Shown here in pieces: positions 9,798 to 18,465 of a stretch of 23,991 nucleotides of DNA. The stretch comes from Hepatocystis sp. ex Piliocolobus tephrosceles (taxonomy: Eukaryota > Apicomplexa > Aconoidasida > Haemosporida > Plasmodiidae), in NCBI GenBank assembly GCA_902459845.2, contig CABPSV020000039.1:16831-40821 (forward strand). Direction: 5' to 3'. The notes beneath the pieces are model-generated. The model had not been told where the DNA came from and did not search any database. It saw nothing but the letters and a program-made list of their open reading frames with translations. A program made the translations under genes and the position numbers. Position 1 is the first letter of the stretch. Each line of letters starts with the position of its first letter.

Positions 9798-12700
9798 ATG
9801 AAAATCGTGTCAGTAGGTTTTACAATTTACGAAGCGCAGAACTTAGAATATAATGAAAAGACGTTGTTCGATCCTTTAATTGTTGTGCGATGTTGTGATA
9901 AAGTATACACAACAAAAAAAAAAAAAAACAAATACAATGCAGTAAATTGGGAAGAAAGTCATGTATGGAGTCGTATAGTATTGTCAGAAATTGAATGGAA
10001 TGTAGCAAAGATTGAGTTTGAGTTACAAAGTACAAATACATTTTGGAGAAATGATACAATTGGTGTGATATCTTTTGAATTAAAATTAATTAAAAATAAA
10101 AAAAACCATATGATTCGAGGGATATATCCTATGTTATATAAAAATGGAACAGAAGTAACAGGTCAATTAAGATTAAAAGTGATAGTATATGATGAAACAG
10201 ATTATATATCAGATAATAATATATTTAATAGTTTAACACAAGAAAATTATGACAACTTATCTGATAATGATGAAGAATTTTATGGAGATTTAACAAAAGC
10301 GGTAGTAGAAGAAAATAAAATAGCTTTAGTAGATAAAAAAAATATTCGATATTATTATTTATATATAAATATACATAAAATTGAAGATATTTATTTAGAT
10401 ATAAAAAAAAAAAAATATCGAGATTTATATGTTACTTGTGATTTTAATGGTTGTCATTTAAAATCAAGTGAAGGTAGAAATTGTGCTAATTATACTTTTA
10501 ATGAATGTTTTAAAATACCAATTTCTACTCCTATATTAGAAGATACAATAGTAATAAAAATATGGGACTCTAATTTTTTATGTACTGATGAATTATTAGC
10601 AGTTGGAATTTTATCCTTTAATGATATAAAAAATAAGGCTATTAATCCTACATGGTTAAATTTATATGGATTTTATAAAAATGAGCTAGATTTTTCTCTT
10701 GGAACATATGCTGGAACTTCTATTAGTGCTTATTGTAGTAATGGGTATAGTAATAATGATAATTATTATTATAATCAAATAATAAGTAGTGACTTAAATT
10801 TAGCATTAGAAGGAAACATGTATTTAGGTAGAATATGTATAAGTGCTTTTGTTGAACGTGTGGAAAATTTAGAAAATATGAACACAGCTACCACTCAAAG
10901 TTGTACAGCATGTGATGATCCATTATATGTTCCTCTTACTTTGTTATGCGATGTATATTTAGTAACAGGTTTATTAGCAAATTGTATTTATGTTGAACTA
11001 TGTTGTGGACCATATAAAAAAACAACAGATTATGTTATGGCTAATGAGTTAGAAGAGGGTAATAGTATGGATAAAAATAAAAAAAGAATGACAAGAAGGA
11101 GGATAGTAGATATTACTGAAAGTGGTCAAGATAGAACGTTTAAAAAAAGTGTAACTACTGGTATTAAAAGTAGTAAACAATTTAAAAAAAATAAATTTGA
11201 TCAGAAACTTAACAACGAAAAAAATTATATTATAAATATTGAAAATGATTCAGAGTTAGATAGTGAAATGGAACAAAATAATAATATAATAAATTTGATG
11301 GGTATTGGTAATATACCAAATACAACAGAATCCTTTTTTAACAGTTTTTTTAATAATCAAGACATTTTAAATAAAAACGAAAATAGTGAATTTTATTTTA
11401 ATCGAGAGAAAGGGAAATTAGATAATATAAAAATATGTGTTGTAGAAGATGAACTACAGCAATGGGATGTTATAATAAATATATATGAAAAAAAAGTTAC
11501 AAAAAAAATAAATTACAATAATGGTGGAAATAATGGTGGTAATGATGGTGGTAATGATGGTGGTAATGATGGTGGCACTAATGGTGATAATGATGGTGGT
11601 AATTTTTTAAACAATTGGTTATCTCCAGCTTTGGACAATATAGAAAATGTGGAAGAGACCAAAAAAAATGATAATAAGAATAAAAAAAATAAAAGAAGAT
11701 ACCAACAGAACAAAATAAAACAGATAGACAATTACCCTTATACAACAGATAACCAAACAACTGTTTCAACAACTATTTCGATTGAAAATACAGATAAAAG
11801 AATTGCTTATTATCGAATGCCATTAAGGAATGTACTTTTATATAATGAAAAAATTCAAAGGTGTCCAATCTGGATCCCATTAAAAAATATTCCCAGAAAT
11901 GTTGATAATGAATATAACAATTGTATGCATAATATATTTCAAAATGGTTCTATTTTATTAAATTTAGAAAAATCATTTGATGTACAATTAGGAATGAATA
12001 GAAGAAAAAATTTAGTACAAGTTAATTATGAGTTAAGATGTTATATTTATGCTTGTCGTAATATTATATCTAATTTTAATCATTCTCCTAATACATTTAT
12101 TCATGTTTATTGTTCAGGTCAAATGAATATAACATCCTTAGTAATGAATAATTCTAATCCAGTATTTTTACAATGTCTAAAATTAAATATTACCGTTTTA
12201 ACTGATTATTCAATGGGTATACCTACTATACCGTATATAATTGTTACACTATACGAATTGTATGACAATACATTTTATTTTATTGGTAGATGTTTTTGTA
12301 ATTATGATGTATATTTGAAAGATATGTATAAAAAGTATAAGTTTGATGAAAAACATGGTACATATAAAGTTATTGAACAAATAAAACCAAAATGGATTCA
12401 ATTAAAAGGGGGTAGACATATAAAAGCAATGTATCCGAATGTGTTATGGCAACAACATGGTAAGGATCAGCGTATTATGCAAGAATATATGTATAAAAAG
12501 CAAAAAGAAATGGAAACTAGTGATAATAATAATAATAATAATCCGAATACAACGTATGAAATGGTTAATAATTATCAAAACAAAATATTTAATAAAACAA
12601 AAAATCTAACTTTTAGTAATGATATATTACAAAATGAAAGAGTAGGAGATATATTAATTTATTTTGAATTAGTAAAAAAAAAAGATGCATTAAAAATTCC

Positions 12701-15700
12701 TATTTATCCTATGATTACAGAAATAAAAAAATGTACATTATCTTTTTATTGTCTATCTTTAGAAAATTTGATTTTAATAAAACAAAAAGAATTTGTTGAC
12801 TCATTAATTAATAATGAAAAAAATAATGAACATATTAGTTATCCTACTATTCGTTTAACAGTTAATTCTTATTCTTCATTTGGTAAAAAAACAAATGAAC
12901 TTATTATAAAATATAAAAAAAGTTTACAAGAAAATAATAGAATACAATTAAAAAATTGGAAAAATTGTTTTAATAAACAAAGTTTTGAAATGTTTGCAAT
13001 TGAAGATATGTATATTGATGTACCACTCGATCCAATATTTGATCCTTCTTTAAATATTAAAGTATATAATAAAAAAGCAAAAGAAAAATATTTAATAGGA
13101 GAAACAAATATTTCATTAGTCCCATTTTTACCCTGGATTAATAATTTAGATGAAATATTTTTTTATTTACAAGCACATGAAGACTATTCTGAAACTATTA
13201 ATTTGAAACATATGGATAATGCTTTTAGTATATATAAAAATAAAAATGCTGCTTTAGTTGTTAATGCTATTTCTTTAGCCGATTATGACAATACAATACG
13301 GTTAAAAGAAGAATGTAAAAAAAATGAAGCTTTAGAAGATGATACACAAAATGATTATGAGTGGAAACAGTTGGCATTGTTTAATACAAATTTAGATCAA
13401 AACGATGGTATTTTACAAAAAAGTAAGCCACAAAAAGGTGGTGCTGTGTATCCGTATGGGGTACCTACTGTGGAACCATATAAGCCGGAACCGGTACCGG
13501 TACCGGTACTAGGACCTGGACATGGACCTGTAATAGGACATGGACCTGCACTAGGACCTGAACACGGATCTGTACTAGGACCTGAACAAGGACCTGTAAT
13601 AGGTAATGGACCTACGACATATACCCCCAATGGTGCTTACCAGGGCGACTCTTTCCCAAACGGAATTAACCCAAATGAACTTACCATGATCAACAACATG
13701 TACGAAAATAACATGCACGACTTGTATAACTATGGAATTGTAAACTATAATGGTAATTATAAAAAAGAAAATGGATTTGGAATAGATACTGCTACAAATG
13801 ACAAAATACAGAATCATCCATTTAAAAGTAACAATAAAAAAAATGGTAATATCAACCTTAATGGTTATATTAATACCCCGTTCGGTGATAAAGACAAATT
13901 GAATTATAAAAATAATGATATTTCTAACTCAACATACCCATCACATCAGTTTATAAAAAAAAAAAAAAAAAAAAATATTTATCACATTAAATACGGTAAT
14001 AATGCATACAAATTACATGATGATGGTATACCAGATGTTATAAAACTAAGTTATAATATAAAAAATTATCCATATATGAAAATTTTAACAAGTATGTATA
14101 TTTTAAATGTATATATACCACCAAGGTTTATTTTATATGTAGAAGGAGATAAAATTAATGTTGAAAGGTATATAAAAAATATGCAACGTATATCTGTAGA
14201 TGGTATATTAGAGAATTATTTAGGTGATATATTAGTCCCATCTATTCCTTTAAAAAAAAAAATATACAATAATAATTTGTATAGTTATGATGGAATAAAA
14301 AAAAACAGCATTATAAAAAAGGGTATACAATTTAGTTGTTTTAATAGTTTTCCTTTTGTCGAAATGTTAGGTGGGCAGATAAAATGTTTTACTAAAATAA
14401 AATACAAAAACAGTGTATCTGAAAATATTCCTATAGGTCTAAAAGATATAAACAGTCCTGGTATATTTCGAAATAAGTTTAGAGGAGAAACAAAAATACC
14501 GTTATATTTAAAAATTAGAGTATACATTTTAAGAGGTATTAATATATATAGTACAAATAATGAACAAACAGCTAATCCTTATTTGATTTTTTTTTTAGGT
14601 GAAAAAACAACAAATCTGAGAAATGCATATAAAGAAAGTACTACAAATCCAGAATTTGCTTGTTTATATGAAGCAGAAGCTATTTTTCCAGAAGATGGTA
14701 TATTAACAATTAGTGTATACAGTGCCGAAAATACATATGATAAACAAATAAATGATGTATATATAGGTTCGACAGAAATAAACTTAATGGATCGATGGTT
14801 GAGTAAAGAATGGAGATATATGATGAAAAAAAATAAAGTTCCTATTGAATATAGACCTATATACAACAACAGCAGTATTGATTTTGAAATAAATGGTGGT
14901 AATAATAAGGGTATATATAATAGTAGTAGCAGTAGTAGTAAAAATAAAGGTAATGAAAAAGGAATTATATATTCCACACAAATAAACACATGGAGTAATA
15001 ATATCCTTTCGTTTTTTGACATTTTTTCACAAATAAAAAAATATAATCCTATTATGAATATAAATAAAAACAAATCCAGAAGTACAAAACAAATATTTTT
15101 AGAAAATAATGAACGAACTAATAATGGTTTTTTAGAAATGTGGGTAGAAATCATGAATTATGAACAAGCAAAAAAAATACCAATACAAAAAATGATTCCA
15201 CCTAAAAAAACCGATATAGAAATAAGAATAATAGTATGGAGATGTAATATAATACCAAATGAAGATAGTGTAAAAAAAGCATACGATTTAATGATAACAT
15301 CTGAGTTAGATTGTATAAATTATTCTGGCAAATATCCAACTACACAAGCAACTGATGTACATTATAATTGTAAAACGTGTAATGCCATATTTAACTGGAG
15401 AATGGTTTATCCTTCTATAAGTTGTCCTCTAAATACATGTTTTTTACAATTAGCAGCTTATAATAATAATAATGTTGGTGTTAATGAATTTTTAGGAGAA
15501 GTTAATTTAGAATTGTCAAGGTATATATATAAAACATCCCAAATTTCAGATAAAATGGAATTAGATGCCGAATTAAAAATAAGAAAAAAAAAAACTGATA
15601 ATAAAATGTATAATAATGATATTTATACTGGCTATATACAAATAACCATTCAATTTATTCCGCAAACAAAAGCTAATATGAAACCAGTTGGGTTAGGTAG

Positions 15701-15890
15701 AAGTGAGCCTAATCGAAACCCATATTTACGTACACCTGATAGTGGACGAGATTGGAATGATTTTGTATACGCTCTACAGTTTAACAATATATACAAACCA
15801 GTTTGGGTTTGGATCAAACTGATTTTTATTTGTGCCTTGACAGTATGGGTCTTTGTTTTGTCCTTCATATACCCCTCCTTGTTATTATGA
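9798..15890 (+). CDS. Ferlin (multi-C2, tail-anchored membrane protein)
   Basis: A single uninterrupted frame of 2030 residues; the ATG sits in an A-rich context (AAATCAAATG). Ferlins are tail-anchored membrane-fusion proteins; in Toxoplasma, family members drive microneme and rhoptry secretion. C2-like modules by eye: ~1-130 (IVSVGFTIYEAQNL); ~182-280 (YYLYINIHKIEDIYL ... DELLAVGILSFNDI); ~375-590, split by a charged insert; ~745-840 (YELRCYIYACRNI); ~975-1110 (TLSFYCLSLENL ... YLIGETNISLVPF); ~1570-1670 (IRVYILRGINIYS, ANPYLIFFLG, TTNPEF); ~1805-1910 (DIEIRIIVWRCNI, TDVHYNCKTCNAIFNWRMVYP), the last carrying a strong ferlin signature. A linker GRSEPNRNPYL precedes a membrane helix at ~2003-2026 with only a few residues after it. 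Inserts: GGND repeat (~574-604), Pro/Gly repeat (~1228-1275). Synteny suggests the PF3D7_1455600 ortholog (from memory), one of two Plasmodium ferlins. Many C2 loops lack the usual acidic Ca2+ ligands. Confidence 0.92.
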   Translation: MKIVSVGFTIYEAQNLEYNEKTLFDPLIVVRCCDKVYTTKKKKNKYNAVNWEESHVWSRIVLSEIEWNVAKIEFELQSTNTFWRNDTIGVISFELKLIKNKKNHMIRGIYPMLYKNGTEVTGQLRLKVIVYDETDYISDNNIFNSLTQENYDNLSDNDEEFYGDLTKAVVEENKIALVDKKNIRYYYLYINIHKIEDIYLDIKKKKYRDLYVTCDFNGCHLKSSEGRNCANYTFNECFKIPISTPILEDTIVIKIWDSNFLCTDELLAVGILSFNDIKNKAINPTWLNLYGFYKNELDFSLGTYAGTSISAYCSNGYSNNDNYYYNQIISSDLNLALEGNMYLGRICISAFVERVENLENMNTATTQSCTACDDPLYVPLTLLCDVYLVTGLLANCIYVELCCGPYKKTTDYVMANELEEGNSMDKNKKRMTRRRIVDITESGQDRTFKKSVTTGIKSSKQFKKNKFDQKLNNEKNYIINIENDSELDSEMEQNNNIINLMGIGNIPNTTESFFNSFFNNQDILNKNENSEFYFNREKGKLDNIKICVVEDELQQWDVIINIYEKKVTKKINYNNGGNNGGNDGGNDGGNDGGTNGDNDGGNFLNNWLSPALDNIENVEETKKNDNKNKKNKRRYQQNKIKQIDNYPYTTDNQTTVSTTISIENTDKRIAYYRMPLRNVLLYNEKIQRCPIWIPLKNIPRNVDNEYNNCMHNIFQNGSILLNLEKSFDVQLGMNRRKNLVQVNYELRCYIYACRNIISNFNHSPNTFIHVYCSGQMNITSLVMNNSNPVFLQCLKLNITVLTDYSMGIPTIPYIIVTLYELYDNTFYFIGRCFCNYDVYLKDMYKKYKFDEKHGTYKVIEQIKPKWIQLKGGRHIKAMYPNVLWQQHGKDQRIMQEYMYKKQKEMETSDNNNNNNPNTTYEMVNNYQNKIFNKTKNLTFSNDILQNERVGDILIYFELVKKKDALKIPIYPMITEIKKCTLSFYCLSLENLILIKQKEFVDSLINNEKNNEHISYPTIRLTVNSYSSFGKKTNELIIKYKKSLQENNRIQLKNWKNCFNKQSFEMFAIEDMYIDVPLDPIFDPSLNIKVYNKKAKEKYLIGETNISLVPFLPWINNLDEIFFYLQAHEDYSETINLKHMDNAFSIYKNKNAALVVNAISLADYDNTIRLKEECKKNEALEDDTQNDYEWKQLALFNTNLDQNDGILQKSKPQKGGAVYPYGVPTVEPYKPEPVPVPVLGPGHGPVIGHGPALGPEHGSVLGPEQGPVIGNGPTTYTPNGAYQGDSFPNGINPNELTMINNMYENNMHDLYNYGIVNYNGNYKKENGFGIDTATNDKIQNHPFKSNNKKNGNINLNGYINTPFGDKDKLNYKNNDISNSTYPSHQFIKKKKKKNIYHIKYGNNAYKLHDDGIPDVIKLSYNIKNYPYMKILTSMYILNVYIPPRFILYVEGDKINVERYIKNMQRISVDGILENYLGDILVPSIPLKKKIYNNNLYSYDGIKKNSIIKKGIQFSCFNSFPFVEMLGGQIKCFTKIKYKNSVSENIPIGLKDINSPGIFRNKFRGETKIPLYLKIRVYILRGINIYSTNNEQTANPYLIFFLGEKTTNLRNAYKESTTNPEFACLYEAEAIFPEDGILTISVYSAENTYDKQINDVYIGSTEINLMDRWLSKEWRYMMKKNKVPIEYRPIYNNSSIDFEINGGNNKGIYNSSSSSSKNKGNEKGIIYSTQINTWSNNILSFFDIFSQIKKYNPIMNINKNKSRSTKQIFLENNERTNNGFLEMWVEIMNYEQAKKIPIQKMIPPKKTDIEIRIIVWRCNIIPNEDSVKKAYDLMITSELDCINYSGKYPTTQATDVHYNCKTCNAIFNWRMVYPSISCPLNTCFLQLAAYNNNNVGVNEFLGEVNLELSRYIYKTSQISDKMELDAELKIRKKKTDNKMYNNDIYTGYIQITIQFIPQTKANMKPVGLGRSEPNRNPYLRTPDSGRDWNDFVYALQFNNIYKPVWVWIKLIFICALTVWVFVLSFIYPSLLL
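11518..11604 (+). repeat. Coding repeat GGN(D) in ferlin
   Basis: Imperfect 12-bp units of AATGATGGTGGT coding Gly-Gly-Asn-Asp, about seven in all. The repeat lies within a low-complexity, Lys/Asn-rich insertion that interrupts the central C2 region (about residues 415-690). Likely a disordered loop. Confidence 0.8.
13483..13612 (+). repeat. GC-rich Pro/Gly coding repeat in ferlin
   Basis: Begins with a tandem ACCGGT / GGTACC stretch coding PVPVPV, then about seven imperfect copies of an 18-21-bp unit built around GGACCTG, coding LGPGHGP, IGHGP, LGPEHGS and LGPEQGP. Its base composition is far above that of the surrounding gene, and proline and glycine replace the usual asparagine as the low-complexity residues. 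Confidence 0.85.
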
Positions 15891-15958
15891 GTGGAAAAGT
15901 GGCAACACATGCACCGTACCATATCGTACCTATTAAATTGGGAAAGGAAATTGCACAT

Positions 15959-15984
15959 GTACATACATACATACATACACACAC

Positions 15985-16015
<31 letters not shown>
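15959..16015 (+). repeat. (CATA)n-(CA)n-(AT)n-(GT)n imperfect inverted repeat
   Basis: Starts GTACATACATAC and ends GTGTGTGTGTAC, with (AT)n in the middle. The CATA/CA arm is partly complementary to the TATG/TG arm, so the transcript could fold into a hairpin of roughly 25 bp with G-U and mismatch interruptions, about 70 nt after the ferlin stop. Whether it acts in 3' end formation is unknown. Confidence 0.6.
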
Positions 16016-16254
16016 CAAATTGGAGCCAAGATCATACTAAAATAGGGTCAAGTGAGAAACAGATCTGCTTAAGTGTAAGTGTGGTAGGGGAGAACGGATT
16101 AACAAACGTACTAGTCAGATATGCACATCTCTTTACATATACATCAATTCGTGATAGCTTTAAAATTTTTTATTATTTTATTTGTTATAATTTTTTGCTT
16201 ATTTTGTCACAATTTTGTGCTTTCCATAATTTTTTTTTTTGTTTCTTTTTTTTG

Positions 16255-16370
16255 TGTTCCGCAATTTTTTAACATTCCGTAATTTTTTAACATTCCGTAA
16301 TTTTTTAACATTCCACAATTTTTTAACATTCCACAATTTTTTAACATTCCACAATTTTTTAACATTCTGT
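16255..16370 (+). repeat. 18-bp tandem array (CATTCC(G/A)(T/C)AATTTTTTAA)
   Basis: Unit starts at 16273, 16291, 16309, 16327, 16345 and 16363, with a partial unit before them. Early units read CATTCCGTAA and later ones CATTCCACAA, so the array is split into two variant blocks. It lies 365-480 bp past the ferlin stop. Confidence 0.85.
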
Positions 16371-17012
16371 TTTTTATTTACTTTCCACTTTGAACTTTAA
16401 ACCTTTAGTTTTAAACCTTTAGCTTTGGGTTTTTATTTGTCGCTTCCAATTCATTTTGGTTCAATTCGATTCAATTCGATTTTTGTTTTTTTTCTATTTA
16501 ATTTGTTCTCATTTGTGTTTATTTGTTTATGCATTTTTCATTTATAATTTAATTGCAGCTACGATCGTTTTTTTCTTTTTTGTTTACAACATGCGAATAA
16601 AAAAAAAAAATGATAAAACTAAGTGCTTACCTACGTACATACATATATAAAAAAATTAATTACTGTGATCAGCTTGATTTACTAAAAAGGTTGTTATATC
16701 TCTTTTTAAAAAGTCCAATAATTTTCAAAACTTGTTGATAGTGTTATCGTAAGACAACGTCTTTATAATTAGTACTTAATAAATTGTTAAGATAAAACTT
16801 GAAATAATATTTTCTTTTTTTTTTTAGAAAACGGAATAGATTATTTTTTTTTATGGAAGTACATAATTTTTTGTACACTAATTATATATATATTATATAT
16901 ATATATATATATTAAAATAAAAAAAAAGAAAATAATAAACATAGGAATGTGTGTAATGTAATAGAGAATAAGTAGCGTAGGATAAGGATGAGATGGAGGA
17001 ATGAAATAAACA

Positions 17013-17190
17013 AATAAAATAATCGAACATAATAAAATAATCGAACATAATAAAATAATCGAACATAATAAAATAATCGAACATAATAAAATAATCGAAC
17101 AGAATATAATTATCGAACATAATATAATTATCGAACAAAATATAATTATCGAACAGAATATAATTATCAAACATAATATAATAATCGAAT
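17013..17190 (-). repeat. 18-bp tandem array (AATAAAATAATCGAACAT on plus strand)
   Basis: About ten 18-bp units in the AP-1 gamma 3' flank. The left units read AATAAAATAATCGAACAT; from about 17,100 they change to AATATAATTATCGAACA(T/A/G). The TCGAAC core is kept in nearly all units. On the AP-1 gamma sense strand the array is T-rich. Confidence 0.85.
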
Positions 17191-17208
17191 AAAGTAACAA
17201 ATACAAGC

Positions 17209-17210
<2 letters not shown>

Positions 17211-17250
<40 letters not shown>
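17211..17250 (+). repeat. Poly-A run, 40 A
   Basis: A homopolymer adjacent to the 18-bp array in the convergent spacer; on the AP-1 gamma sense strand it is a 40-nt T run located 290 bp after the stop codon. Confidence 0.9.
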
Positions 17251-17252
<2 letters not shown>

Positions 17253-17449
17253 AACGATTGGGTAATTGTATGATTAGATGAGTGAACGAATGAATGTATG
17301 TGGAACAACATTCATATGTGACATACATACCCATATGTTATATGTCCATATGTGTTAATGTTTTTTCTAATTTTTTATAAAAAATAAAATGTGAAAGGGA
17401 ATAGGGACAAAGTTTTTTTTTTTTTTTCTTCGTTATATATATATATATA

Positions 17450-17532
17450 TGTATATTTACACATATGTATATTTACACATATGTATATTTACACATGTGT
17501 ATATTTACACATATGTATATTTACACATGTGT
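17450..17532 (+). repeat. 16-bp tandem array (ATGTATATTTACACAT)
   Basis: Five units of 16 bp, two starting GTG instead of ATG. It ends within about 8 bp of the AP-1 gamma stop codon (17540-17542), so the array is the very start of that gene's 3' UTR. The unit is partly self-complementary (ATGT...ACAT). Confidence 0.85.
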
Positions 17533-17539
17533 ATATATA

Positions 17540-18154
17540 TTATAAAACATCAGGAAAATTCCCTATATTAATAAAATCTTGTATTTTTTCGTTGTCTTTT
17601 GTATATGATATCCTAACTTTCATAAGGACTGGTTTTTTTTTAAAAAGTTTGTTAACAATTAGCATATTTTGTGTTATTTTGTTTTCTTCGAAGGGTAACA
17701 ATTCAGTTGACGAAGCTTTAAATATGTTCAGTTTGACATAATTAGGAACAACAGCCTGTTAAAAAAAAAAAAAAAAAAATCCACAAATATATATTAGAAA
17801 TTGAAAAAACATGTGTCGTATGTAGAATAAAATGGGAGATTATAAATGAGCAATCATTGTAAAAATAAAAAACGCAAAAAATGCAAACAAAACCGGAAGA
17901 AGTGTTGATTACTTCAAAAACAAAGTAAGGTATAAGCTTGTCCGATTTGTTCGAATAAGTAGCTTTTATATTAGTACTCTCCGAATCTAAACTTTCCTTA
18001 TCAAATTGGAACATAATTTCAATGTTATTTTTGTCATATATTTTTAAAGGGGTTATATTAATAGTCTTTTCATCTTTTTTTTCTTCGATTAGGTTTAGCT
18101 AAAAAAAAAAAAAGCAACAATAAATAAACGAGTTAAAAATGTGTAGTTCTTTTC

Positions 18155-18195
<41 letters not shown>

Positions 18196-18429
18196 CATGT
18201 CACGAGGCTAATGCATTCTGCAATAAAACAAAGTCATGTATTGAATAAAAAACCACACACAATAACACATATAAAATATATGGGGCCCATTCTTATAAAA
18301 AAAAAAAAATAATAATTTTACGTCAAAGAAATCGTCTTTGTTCCCTTTTGGAGTGTCATTCATAAGTATATTTAACGAATTGTATTCTGCATAAGAAATG
18401 AGAAAAAAAGAAAAAAAATATATATACGT

Positions 18430-18465
<36 letters not shown>

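Larger units (their letters stand above)
15891..17539. other. Convergent intergenic region between ferlin and AP-1 gamma
   Basis: 1.65 kb holding both 3' UTRs and termination zones. The left part (to about 16,600) is T-rich on the plus strand and the right part (about 16,800-17,400) A-rich, so each is T-rich in the sense of its own gene. Each side holds an 18-bp tandem array. I see no coding exon; the open frames here come from the repeats. Confidence 0.75.

Noticed and set aside
13397..13630. Antisense Pro/Gly/Ser/Thr-rich frame (GPCSGPSTDP)
   Set aside because: Antisense reading of the ferlin Pro/Gly repeat; the sense frame continues into C2 domains on both sides.
14579..15154. 191-residue antisense frame inside ferlin
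   Set aside because: Leucine/isoleucine-rich shadow of A-rich sense codons; the sense strand codes conserved C2 sequence.
17391..17741. 116-residue plus-strand frame over the AP-1 gamma last exon
   Set aside because: Antisense of the ear exon plus the 16-bp repeat; the minus-strand reading gives a recognisable adaptin ear.
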